Below, one piece after another: positions 35,724 through 44,725 of a DNA stretch of 64,000 bases; within the stretch, counting starts at the first letter, position 1; each line of letters begins with the position of its first letter. The DNA is from Bacteroides clarus YIT 12056 (lineage in GTDB: Bacteria > Bacteroidota > Bacteroidia > Bacteroidales > Bacteroidaceae): assembly GCF_900129655.1 (NCBI RefSeq), contig NZ_FQWK01000006.1, positions 1 to 64,000 on the forward strand, read 5' to 3'. Below the pieces are notes generated by a model. The model saw only the letters and a program-made list of their open reading frames with translations, was not told the origin of the DNA and did not search any database. A program made the position numbers and the translations under genes.

Positions 35724-36731
35724 CTAAATTGTACCATCATCCTCTTCTTGGACAGGTTCCACTACTTTGATTTTCAGTTCTTTTATCTGTTCCTTATATC
35801 CCCAAGCATTGGCATTACGCGCAACAAAAGTTACAGTATACTCACCCGGTTCATTATAAATATATGTATAGTTCTTCAAGTCAAATGAAGCATTCTTGAT
35901 AGAAACTCCCTCATCGGGACTCACAGCCGATGGTGTCATTCTTTGACTGATCGCCCATACATATGTACCTTGAGCTGATGACTTACGTCCATTAATTGTG
36001 ACCTTCTGATCATCCACCACCGTCACTGTAGGATTATTCGTTTCGTTATCATTGGTGTGAATACGACAAAAGCCAAATCCAAAATCCTCTTTTGGATTAT
36101 CCCGTTCCAACGTCTTTCCATCTATAGTCTGCACCAATCTCGGATAAAAGAAAACATCCGGATGAGCTCCGACCCCATTTTCATCCAATAGGAGATCCAA
36201 AGGCGGCAGTTCATACCTGAGAGCAACAAAAAACGGCTTATTACCATAATCGGTAAGGTCCACATTTACATTTTCCACTTTACCATGTTGATAACCTGCA
36301 GCATCCATATTCAGGAGAGGAACTTTCAGTCCACCATCCATATCAGTCCATGTAGCGCTCTCAATGTTGACTTGCTCCATCACTCCGTCAAAATCTTCCG
36401 AAAGATACACTTTCACCGCATTGCGAAATCTTTTTCCCGCCCATTCCAGACTGAGATCATAATTTAGGCTCAACGCTTCCAATTGGGCTTCAGTACGATT
36501 ACGATAGGCATAACGATGTCCGTAGTCACCCGACCACATTATCAAATAATCAGGACACCCATCAATACTGAACACCACCGGTTCACCCACTTTATATTCT
36601 TTCTGGTCACTCACCAAACCGAGCTGGAAATCCAGGTCGTCCACCTCATCGCCATTACATGCTGTCATACCAAGCCCTGCCAGCATCAATATACTACGAA
36701 ACATTACTTTATGTATCAAACTACTCTTCAT
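35724..36731 (-). CDS. DUF5017 lipoprotein
   Basis: A 335-residue lipoprotein with lipobox MTAC (Cys25). The sequence after it (VGEPVVFSIDGCPDYLIMWSGDYGHRYAYRNR) fits DUF5017, a Bacteroides surface family often found in susCD loci. A second beta domain ends GEYTVTFVARNANAWGYKEQ, a PKD/Ig-like strand pattern. It starts 4 bases after the DUF4955 stop. Probably a surface glycan-binding component. Confidence 0.72.
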   Translation of the reverse strand: MKSSLIHKVMFRSILMLAGLGMTACNGDEVDDLDFQLGLVSDQKEYKVGEPVVFSIDGCPDYLIMWSGDYGHRYAYRNRTEAQLEALSLNYDLSLEWAGKRFRNAVKVYLSEDFDGVMEQVNIESATWTDMDGGLKVPLLNMDAAGYQHGKVENVNVDLTDYGNKPFFVALRYELPPLDLLLDENGVGAHPDVFFYPRLVQTIDGKTLERDNPKEDFGFGFCRIHTNDNETNNPTVTVVDDQKVTINGRKSSAQGTYVWAISQRMTPSAVSPDEGVSIKNASFDLKNYTYIYNEPGEYTVTFVARNANAWGYKEQIKELKIKVVEPVQEEDDGTI

Positions 36732-36735
36732 ATTA

Positions 36736-38451
36736 TCAAAACACTATTTTTTGTTCTTTTAATCTTTCTATCCACTTCGGCAGGATTCCCAATCTATGTT
36801 GCAATTGGGCTTCATAGAGAGAACCCGGTGTCACTATTTCCCCATTATCAGAAAGCAACTTGCATTCGGGAAATTTGAATGTAGTAGCTGCTCCATGAAA
36901 TCCCACAATCATCGGCGGCAGAAAAAGAAAGCCACCTGCACCACTCGGATCTACTTCCCACCAACTAAAGTTTCCACCTGACGGTGAAGCGGTGGCATTG
37001 AAATTCCACAACGTCAAATCCTGCATGTGATTGGGCAACGCACTCATGGCACCTCCCTGATGTCCACGCGGAAACCCACCTTTACAAGCATCCAACAATG
37101 TGGCACGAGGTTGTGAACCATGCGACTCAAAACAGGTTTTATCTCCCCAACGACACCGCCAAATAACAGTCCCTATGGCAGGACGAGATACGCCACAAGT
37201 ATGAAGCATCCCCGCCTTTTCACCTTCTGTATCAGAATCGGCAGAATCTGTTACTTTGCCGATGAAGATGCGCGATGACCCGAACGACCGCACGGCACAA
37301 TGCCCCCTTTTCCCCATTATCTGAATATCATAGGCGGAACAGTTGGCGGCCATCGTAAAGGTAGCCGCTTCGCTCACACTGTCAAAATCGGTCCGGCGTA
37401 CCCAACCATCCACCACATGGCGGAATCCGAAAGGAATATAACCGGTATCGCTCAACCACGACAGATGCTCATAATGTTCAGGAACATTTCCACGGAAAGT
37501 CATATCTTCCACTCCGATATTCCGTACATAGGAGTAAGCACGCAAGTCCCAGTTCCAACGAGGATCCACCTCGTGCATAATAGGTTCCTTGAAAGTTACC
37601 ACATGTCCCTCTATACTGGTTATCAGATGATAATCCTGCACTATTACGCCATCATTCAGCAATCCGGACATTCCGCTATGAACACTGTAAGGAAGCAATT
37701 CATGCGCTATCAATTCATGCGAATTATCTTTCAAATGGAGACAAGCATACTCCCCTACTCTCAATCCGCTAACGGAGGACAGTTCCACCGAAAAGCTGCC
37801 TTTGGCCGCAGGGGCAACCACCCTATTCGCCGTACCGAACAGTCCGGGACCTTCCAACGAGAGCGTGTTATAGGCAAAACCTCCAGCAGGATGTATCGGA
37901 TTGGGGGCTTTTAACACTAAAAACGTTTTATTACGCCCCGCACCTTTCAGGATAACATTACTTGCCTTAATACGAATCGTTTCATTCTCATAAGTCACCT
38001 CATCCTGTTCGTCGTGCAGTATGAACTCACCCTCGGGAAAGTATATCACGGCATTCACTTCCGCATAGTTATCGATACCCTCAATATCAGCCAATAATCG
38101 CAAAAGCGCTTGTCTGTCCGATTTTCCATCATCAGGTATACCGCCATAACGAGTGATATCATACCATCGATAGTTCAGCGTTTCTACTTCGGCGGGAGCC
38201 ATTTCACCATGTTTATAGCCGGCATACGAAAAGTCAAGTAATACATTCTGCCGATTCTGAGCTACAAAATCATTCCACGGCTTGCAATCTTTTTCCGTAT
38301 CCGAAGGGGTCTCCGTTTCCTCGGAGCTTTCTTCATTTTCCTCCAAAGATAAAGAAATATCATCCGAAGAACAGGAAAACAACATTGCCGAAAGCACAAG
38401 CGCTACTCCAAACAGATACTTAATATTGTTGGTACTTAACCTCATGGCCAT
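36736..38451 (-). CDS. DUF4955 lipoprotein (right-handed beta-helix)
   Basis: A 571-residue lipoprotein with lipobox LFSC (Cys27). It has a pectate-lyase-like beta-helix beginning WYDITRYGGIPDDGKSDRQA and repeated short strand-turn units through about residue 430, followed by the DUF4955 C-terminus (GFPRGHQGGAMSALPNHMQD). Such helices in PULs are commonly polysaccharide lyases or hydrolases. No catalytic residues could be assigned. It starts one base after the stop of the third fimbrillin-like gene. Confidence 0.75.
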   Translation of the reverse strand: MAMRLSTNNIKYLFGVALVLSAMLFSCSSDDISLSLEENEESSEETETPSDTEKDCKPWNDFVAQNRQNVLLDFSYAGYKHGEMAPAEVETLNYRWYDITRYGGIPDDGKSDRQALLRLLADIEGIDNYAEVNAVIYFPEGEFILHDEQDEVTYENETIRIKASNVILKGAGRNKTFLVLKAPNPIHPAGGFAYNTLSLEGPGLFGTANRVVAPAAKGSFSVELSSVSGLRVGEYACLHLKDNSHELIAHELLPYSVHSGMSGLLNDGVIVQDYHLITSIEGHVVTFKEPIMHEVDPRWNWDLRAYSYVRNIGVEDMTFRGNVPEHYEHLSWLSDTGYIPFGFRHVVDGWVRRTDFDSVSEAATFTMAANCSAYDIQIMGKRGHCAVRSFGSSRIFIGKVTDSADSDTEGEKAGMLHTCGVSRPAIGTVIWRCRWGDKTCFESHGSQPRATLLDACKGGFPRGHQGGAMSALPNHMQDLTLWNFNATASPSGGNFSWWEVDPSGAGGFLFLPPMIVGFHGAATTFKFPECKLLSDNGEIVTPGSLYEAQLQHRLGILPKWIERLKEQKIVF

Positions 38452-38452
38452 A

Positions 38453-39883
38453 TTATTCTCTCTTTTCTAATTTCACTTCCGAAATATCTATCCTGGCATT
38501 TGCCGTACCGTAGCAACAGAATATGACGCTGTATCTCTCACGCGATTTCGAAAGCAGTACGGATGTATCATCTACAAAATCAGCATTACCAACTCCACCA
38601 TAAACTTTAGTAAAGTCTACTACCAAATTATACTCTTGATCCACTTCACTCAAGTTGCAGTCCACAGACGAGCTATAATCCACCTCATCGTCTTTTTTTA
38701 TTTGGAAAATCCTGTTACTACCGATATTCCGAGAATATACATATACTTTCAAGCGTCCTTTTCCCTCTTCCGCCGTAGTATTTTTAGCTTTGAAAGTCAA
38801 TTTATACACATCGTTCGGTGCTCCGTTCACTGTCATGCCAACACAATCCTTATACCATGTTGTATTATTATCTCCTGTCACCACACTGAGTACACCGCTT
38901 TCTATCGTCACTTTCCTATTGTCAGTAGAACTTCCTGCAATGTAATCAAACCATTCGTTTGCCCAAGGCACCTTAGCATCATCAGTACCTGAAGGATAAT
39001 AATCGCCTATATCCCCCACTACCCTGATATTTTCCTGTGTTAAATCCGCAAGATCTGCATATATCGTTTCGGGTACTGGAAGTGTATTTTGTAACACTAC
39101 GTTAAAGCATTGAATGCCATTCACGGCAAGAGTGGCGTCCGTCTGCCCCACATACTGGTAGACAGTATGGGTGGTGGTAACCACAAAACGGGTAACATTG
39201 GCTTTCAAAGTCTGCGCAGGAACCACGGTACGGTATTTGTTACCACCTATCGCCTGCATCGCTATCATCACGGGACGTTCGGAAACATCCGCCGTGGCAG
39301 TTCCAGCCGGCAAATCCACTGTTGCGGTTTTCAAGGCACGCATCTGTACACCGGTCACCTTTTCATCCGTAACAAGCCCACTTACCGTAACCTCCACCAA
39401 TGACAACACATGTTGGAAAGAAAAATTCACCGTTTGAGGATTTGCAACATCCAGGCTCCCCGCAGCAAGCAATAAGTCACTACTGTTATACCCCTGTTCT
39501 TGGTTTTCGTTTACTGAAAAAGAGAAACTTATGTCATTGATACTTTTATCATAAGGATAATAAGCATAAAACATCGTCTCATTCTGTGGCTTAGTCAATG
39601 CTTCACCATTCCACTCACTACCGCTGTACTGATAGCGCAAATTATCGGCTACAAGTTGCGCTTCACTACCATTCGCTACCCCAAAGATACCCACCTCGTC
39701 ATTGGCTACAAAAGCAGTGGCGTTGGAAGCATCGGTAATGGTACGTGTCTGTACAATATCAAAGTTGAAATTCACATTCCGGTCTGCCAACATTGACACT
39801 TCTTCCATAACACCTTGGGTACAGGCGGAAAATCCGCCTGATACAACCACGCACACGTTTACTATGAGTACTTTTATCTTCAT
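38453..39883 (-). CDS. Fimbrillin-family lipoprotein in a PUL (third copy)
   Basis: A 476-residue lipoprotein with lipobox FSAC (Cys21). The N-terminal 250 residues follow the fimbrillin pattern (VNFNFDIVQTRTITDASN, then DEVGIFGVANGS, TMFYAYYPYDKS and the NFSFQHVLSLVEVTVSGL block). The C-terminal 180 residues are a different beta-sandwich ending RIDISEVKLEK, resembling a carbohydrate-binding module. Position after susD suggests a surface glycan-binding role and not a pilus. Confidence 0.78.
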   Translation of the reverse strand: MKIKVLIVNVCVVVSGGFSACTQGVMEEVSMLADRNVNFNFDIVQTRTITDASNATAFVANDEVGIFGVANGSEAQLVADNLRYQYSGSEWNGEALTKPQNETMFYAYYPYDKSINDISFSFSVNENQEQGYNSSDLLLAAGSLDVANPQTVNFSFQHVLSLVEVTVSGLVTDEKVTGVQMRALKTATVDLPAGTATADVSERPVMIAMQAIGGNKYRTVVPAQTLKANVTRFVVTTTHTVYQYVGQTDATLAVNGIQCFNVVLQNTLPVPETIYADLADLTQENIRVVGDIGDYYPSGTDDAKVPWANEWFDYIAGSSTDNRKVTIESGVLSVVTGDNNTTWYKDCVGMTVNGAPNDVYKLTFKAKNTTAEEGKGRLKVYVYSRNIGSNRIFQIKKDDEVDYSSSVDCNLSEVDQEYNLVVDFTKVYGGVGNADFVDDTSVLLSKSRERYSVIFCCYGTANARIDISEVKLEKRE

Positions 39884-39904
39884 TTTAATCTTTTATTTTT
39901 TAGA

Positions 39905-41434
39905 TTACTCTATTCTGCGGAAAACAAAATTGCGGAATTGGAAAACACCACGTTGCGGTCTCAGATAAATGCTGAACTTTTTACGTACCGCTTCCTTGTC
40001 AGGTTCAGACAAATCATTTAATATCTCACCAGAATCAAAACTCTTTTGATATTTAAGAGTTTCCATATCAACCCGTAACTCCACTTTTTGATATTCTAAA
40101 GCCATTTCTTCAGTATAGACATCCCTATCAACAGTTTCATCCTCATTGTAAGTTGATACAATGCCTTGCGTACCTTGCTTATGAAAAGCAACTCTCAAAG
40201 CAGGAGACATACCCTCTATGTTGGCATTTTCCACCATTTTAGCTTCAAAAGTAAGTACGTACGTAGCTGCCTTTACATTTGTTAATGTATATCCGGTATA
40301 AGTAAACCACATACTTCCTCCATCAATATGTTTCGCATCCACTTTCAACTCCCCATTCTCAATAGTTACCATTGCAGGAACAGGCTTCATATCTTCTCCA
40401 TCATTACCATTGAACCAACGATTTTCATTATTAACCTCACCACTCGTCAACTGCCGAACATTGGTCAATTGAAGAATATCTTCCGTTACCATATCGTTAA
40501 AGTTGGCAAGAATCATATTCTGCGCAGCTTCCAAGTCGGATACCTCATCTGTAAATGCATCCCAGTTACCAATATCGGAAACAGCGACACCTATTTCAGC
40601 CAATTCCACGGCTTTCGATATAGTAAACGGCTGTATACCGTTGGCTTTCAAAACTACATCAGCGGCAATAGCGGACTGATAAACCGATTTATCGGTTATA
40701 ACACGGAAAAGAGTTTTGCCTGTATTCAAAGTCTGCTCAGGCACAATGGCACGATAAACATCATTTCCGTCCGCATTTTTTCCTTTTGCCATTTTTATGA
40801 AGGTAGCGCCAACATCACTTTTCGCTATAACCGAAGGGAATTCTGCGGAAAAGTCTACCGCAGCTTCACCTACAGCACGCAATTCCACCGACTGCACTTC
40901 CGTACCTTCAAAATCTTTCAGCGTAATCTCTACCAATGCAAGCGCATGGCGAAAATTCAAAGTTACCTGATTGGCGCCTGCCGGTACCTCTTTGTTGCAG
41001 CTCAGCAGCAAGTCACTTTTATTCAATCCGTTCTCGGCAGATTGGTCGGCTTGTACGGTAAAATCGAATTGTAAAGTATTCACCGTACTGTTATAAGGAT
41101 AGTAAGCATAGAAATCGAGTGCGCTGTTATCTACCGGCACCCCTAACGCTTCGTTTACGGCATTCCAGTTTGTTCCATCATAGCGATAAGCAAAATTGGT
41201 ATATACCGCTTCGGCAGATGCGTCTTTCGTTGCAAAAACACCTACTTCATCCTCATCCACAAAATTGGTAGTATAATCATCCGCCATTGCGGTACGTGTA
41301 CTTGCCACACTGAAGTTAAAGGTAATCGCTCTGTTGGCTTGCGCATCCAAAGCCGTATTTACATCCTGATTACAAGCAGCGAAAATCATCATTCCCGCCA
41401 ATAAAGTTCCTGTCAAAAATGAATATGTTTTCAT
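39905..41434 (-). CDS. Fimbrillin-family lipoprotein in a PUL (second copy)
   Basis: A 509-residue lipoprotein with lipobox FAAC (Cys21). It shares the fimbrillin start (AITFNFSVASTRTAMADD, then DEVGVFATKDAS, LDFYAYYPYNST, LNFRHALALVEITLKDF). A C-terminal beta-sandwich (about 330-505) contains MWFTYTGYTLTNVKAATYVL and ends FQFRNFVF, parallel to the third copy. Downstream of susD by two genes and separated from its neighbours by about 20 bases. Confidence 0.8.
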   Translation of the reverse strand: MKTYSFLTGTLLAGMMIFAACNQDVNTALDAQANRAITFNFSVASTRTAMADDYTTNFVDEDEVGVFATKDASAEAVYTNFAYRYDGTNWNAVNEALGVPVDNSALDFYAYYPYNSTVNTLQFDFTVQADQSAENGLNKSDLLLSCNKEVPAGANQVTLNFRHALALVEITLKDFEGTEVQSVELRAVGEAAVDFSAEFPSVIAKSDVGATFIKMAKGKNADGNDVYRAIVPEQTLNTGKTLFRVITDKSVYQSAIAADVVLKANGIQPFTISKAVELAEIGVAVSDIGNWDAFTDEVSDLEAAQNMILANFNDMVTEDILQLTNVRQLTSGEVNNENRWFNGNDGEDMKPVPAMVTIENGELKVDAKHIDGGSMWFTYTGYTLTNVKAATYVLTFEAKMVENANIEGMSPALRVAFHKQGTQGIVSTYNEDETVDRDVYTEEMALEYQKVELRVDMETLKYQKSFDSGEILNDLSEPDKEAVRKKFSIYLRPQRGVFQFRNFVFRRIE

Positions 41435-41457
41435 GTCTTTTTTATAAGGTTTACTAA

Positions 41458-43032
41458 TTAGTTGTTATCTGTTCTTGTTAATCTAAAATCGTAGAAATAA
41501 AAACTTCCCAACCAGGGCTGTATACAGAAACTGCCGGTTGTACGTGCCTCTGCGGCAGCCGGGGTCCAATCCGCAGAACCCATATTACTGCTCTTCATGT
41601 TCTCTTCCGTATAGTCCAGCACAATCTTATGCAGTTTTGAAGTTGTATCTTCACCCTCAAAAAGCGTCAGTTGCGCGCTGATTTCCGAATCCGTAGTTTT
41701 CTTAATACCAACCAGATTATTGCCTTTGGTATAAATGAACGCTTTTACTTGGGGCTTTTTTCCCGCTGCCGCTTCTTTCAATCGGCTTCGGAAAGAAAGT
41801 TCATACACTCCCGGAGACAGATCCGGTAAACGAACACCTACATAATTAGTCCACCAACTTCCAGATTCAATACTTTTGGCATCATTCAGTATCATATTAC
41901 TGTTATTCTGTTTTTCTATCACGGCATTACCTGTTTCAGGTTTTTTATTATCCAATCCATTGAAATAAGTACATGGCTGTACATCGGGGGTTTTATTGAC
42001 ATTATCCAATATCACAATATCTTCTGTTACCAGATCTCTAAGAGATGTTAATAAATTCTCTTCCGCTACAAATGATACGTCATCCGAAGGAGTACTCCAA
42101 TCCTCAATGGATTGCTCGGTAGTAACCACCTTAATTTTATCAAGGTAAACAGTTACTTCGTGTATATATCGGATAGCGGGTTCAAGTTCCATCACATCAT
42201 CAAAATTCCACGTAAAAGTACGCCCACCCATATTCGGCAGAGTGATTTCAACAGAACAGCCTTCCATGGATGCTAGCGGAAACAAACGTCCTGTAGCGAT
42301 GAAATCCTCTTTTCCAGTAGTCAAAACAATATCTCTTTTATGAGTAGCACCCATTTCCTCAAACAAGCCGGTCAGCAAGTTAAAGTTTCCCTTAACGTAC
42401 ATTCCCTTTACTACTACACAGAAGTCTTCCATATATTTTTCAGGTACTTCTGCCGTATTCTTCAATCGAAACACCACTTCCGACAATACAGGACGGAACT
42501 GTAACGTCAGTTTGTTGTTATCCTTGGAGATACCAAGCGCATTGCTTGCATACATGAAATTGTTATTCTGCACACTGCTTTGCATCGTAAGATCCCATTT
42601 GTATAAATCGTTCTCCAAATATTCATCATCACTATACGGATAATATGCCTTGATGTCAACCTTACTCCCATCTGCTGGCAAATAAATAGGGTCCTCGTTC
42701 TCCAATGGAGACAGTGTTCCCTGAACCACCGATGTATTCTGTGATATTGCCTCATATTTAACATTACGATAAGGTTCCACACATTCCGTAGTACCTTCTT
42801 TCAATACAAACAAACCTACTTTTTCATTTTTATCCCATACCACAGAGGAAGCTTCTTGATTGTATGCCATGGCTTCCCCTACCACAATTGCGGGGACTTT
42901 CCCTGCTTCCGGTTCAGGAATGTCGGTTCCCCCATACCCTTCCTCGTTGTCGCAACCGGTAGCCAACAAGATAAAAGTTCCTGTTATGGCTATACTCCAA
43001 AATATCATTTTAAAAATTCTCATGTCTTTCAT
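41458..43032 (-). CDS. Fimbrillin-family lipoprotein in a PUL (first copy, after susD)
   Basis: A 524-residue lipoprotein with lipobox ATGC (Cys27). The fimbrillin module is present (VWDKNEKVGLFVLKEG, then DIKAYYPYSDDEYLEN, LTLQFRPVLSEVVFRLK) and a C-terminal beta-sandwich ends SFYFYDFRL. It starts 22 bases after susD, exactly where SusE-type surface glycan-binding proteins usually lie. Confidence 0.8.
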   Translation of the reverse strand: MKDMRIFKMIFWSIAITGTFILLATGCDNEEGYGGTDIPEPEAGKVPAIVVGEAMAYNQEASSVVWDKNEKVGLFVLKEGTTECVEPYRNVKYEAISQNTSVVQGTLSPLENEDPIYLPADGSKVDIKAYYPYSDDEYLENDLYKWDLTMQSSVQNNNFMYASNALGISKDNNKLTLQFRPVLSEVVFRLKNTAEVPEKYMEDFCVVVKGMYVKGNFNLLTGLFEEMGATHKRDIVLTTGKEDFIATGRLFPLASMEGCSVEITLPNMGGRTFTWNFDDVMELEPAIRYIHEVTVYLDKIKVVTTEQSIEDWSTPSDDVSFVAEENLLTSLRDLVTEDIVILDNVNKTPDVQPCTYFNGLDNKKPETGNAVIEKQNNSNMILNDAKSIESGSWWTNYVGVRLPDLSPGVYELSFRSRLKEAAAGKKPQVKAFIYTKGNNLVGIKKTTDSEISAQLTLFEGEDTTSKLHKIVLDYTEENMKSSNMGSADWTPAAAEARTTGSFCIQPWLGSFYFYDFRLTRTDNN

Positions 43033-43054
43033 TATTATTCTGTATTATTAATGG

Positions 43055-44716
43055 TTACCAACCTTCATTTTGGCTACACAAAGTATTCGTACTCATTTCT
43101 GCCTCAGGGATGGGAAAGTAAATATGTTTCGACTGAAATTCAATGGCAGGCTGCGCCTTAATATTAGTGTTCGTACCGGAAAGTAACGAATATCCTACCA
43201 TTTTCCCATCCCATTTACTACCCGGATCACTAATGATGTTCTGGTCTGCAAGCATTTTAATACGATATTCATAATAATCTTTCCCCCAACGACGCAAATC
43301 CATCTTACGGTTACCTTCAAAACAAAGTTCACGGGCACGTTCATCACGAACTAATTCACGAAATGTAGCCAAATCATAATTTCCGAACTTTATCTTTGAA
43401 GCACCGGCTCTTGAACGTACCTCATTTATGGCATCTTCCGCTTCTTGTGTTGGACCTCCATTCACTTCATTAGCAGCTTCGGCAATCATCAACAATACAT
43501 CCGAATAGCGCATTACCGGCACATTAATCGAAGTACTATATTGTGTCAGAGGACGTACTACCTCATATTCTCGACGCCATTTGGCGGCATTACCGTCTTC
43601 CATCTGCTTGATATCATTCTCCGTACGATACACTTTCTCTACCAACCCCGTAGATTTATCTTCTCCAAAACCATAATTAGGAAAGTTCCACCATTTACGG
43701 GCATCCGTATCCTCGTACATACGGAACAGTATTTTTGTACCGTCATAAAAGCCATAACAATAACCATGATCAGGGTCGGTATGACACCCTTGGGTTATAC
43801 CAATGGACAAACCGAAAGAACCGGATTCACGCGTGATATTCAAATCATTACCATACATTTCTATTTCAAACATACTCTCCTTGATGTTGTATTTATCAGC
43901 GCACATATCCATAAAAAGTTGCTGATAACCATTTATTCCCTCACGTGCTTGTACTAATTCATGAAGTCCGCTATCTCTCACTTTACGCGCACATTCCAAT
44001 GCTTCTTCCCATTTATCAGCATATACCGGATATCCAGACATCCACATATAGGCTCTCGCTAATAACGCCAATGCGGTAGTTTGGGTAATGTGTCCAGGAT
44101 TATCCCACTTATCTGCCGCAAAACAATCTGTCGCTGCCACCAAAAGGTCTGAAACAATCTGTTCATATACTTTTATCTGTGGTGCACGTTTCATTTTTTG
44201 CTGATTGAGATTAGTAGTAGGTTGTAAACGCAAAGGAACATCTCCCCAAAAACTGACCAAATTCATATAATAAAGCGCACGTAATCCTTTAGCCTCTGCT
44301 AACAGACGTTTTTTATTAAGTTCACCACCGCACACCTCAGCAGATTTATCGGTTATCTGTGTTATGAAATTATTGGCTCGGTTAATACCTGTATATAGAT
44401 AATACCAAGTATTTTTAAGATTGGTATCAACTGTACTGTAATTATTCAAGCAAAGCATCGTAGTACCTATAGAGTACTGCTTATTATAAATCATTAAATC
44501 GGAACCGGCATCAAATGTCAAATAAAGGTTTCCTCCATAAAGCTTACCATCAGTCAACGGATCATAAACGCCGGCTAAACCAGCCTCACAACTTTTCTGA
44601 TCATTATATACTGTTGTTTCGGATAAATCGTCAAAAACATCCGTTTCTAAAAAATCGCAGGCAGAGAAACCTAATATTCCAATAATATATAGAAACATCT
44701 TTTTCATCTTCATCAC
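43055..44716 (-). CDS. SusD/RagB-family glycan-binding lipoprotein
   Basis: A 553-residue protein with lipobox FSAC (Cys20), TPR-rich helices and the C-terminal SusD signature (FRELVRDERARELCFEGNRK, then DLRRWGKDYYEYRIK). It caps the SusC channel and binds substrate glycan. It starts 9 bases downstream of susC. Confidence 0.95.
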   Translation of the reverse strand: MMKMKKMFLYIIGILGFSACDFLETDVFDDLSETTVYNDQKSCEAGLAGVYDPLTDGKLYGGNLYLTFDAGSDLMIYNKQYSIGTTMLCLNNYSTVDTNLKNTWYYLYTGINRANNFITQITDKSAEVCGGELNKKRLLAEAKGLRALYYMNLVSFWGDVPLRLQPTTNLNQQKMKRAPQIKVYEQIVSDLLVAATDCFAADKWDNPGHITQTTALALLARAYMWMSGYPVYADKWEEALECARKVRDSGLHELVQAREGINGYQQLFMDMCADKYNIKESMFEIEMYGNDLNITRESGSFGLSIGITQGCHTDPDHGYCYGFYDGTKILFRMYEDTDARKWWNFPNYGFGEDKSTGLVEKVYRTENDIKQMEDGNAAKWRREYEVVRPLTQYSTSINVPVMRYSDVLLMIAEAANEVNGGPTQEAEDAINEVRSRAGASKIKFGNYDLATFRELVRDERARELCFEGNRKMDLRRWGKDYYEYRIKMLADQNIISDPGSKWDGKMVGYSLLSGTNTNIKAQPAIEFQSKHIYFPIPEAEMSTNTLCSQNEGW

Positions 44717-44725
44717 ATTTTGATT

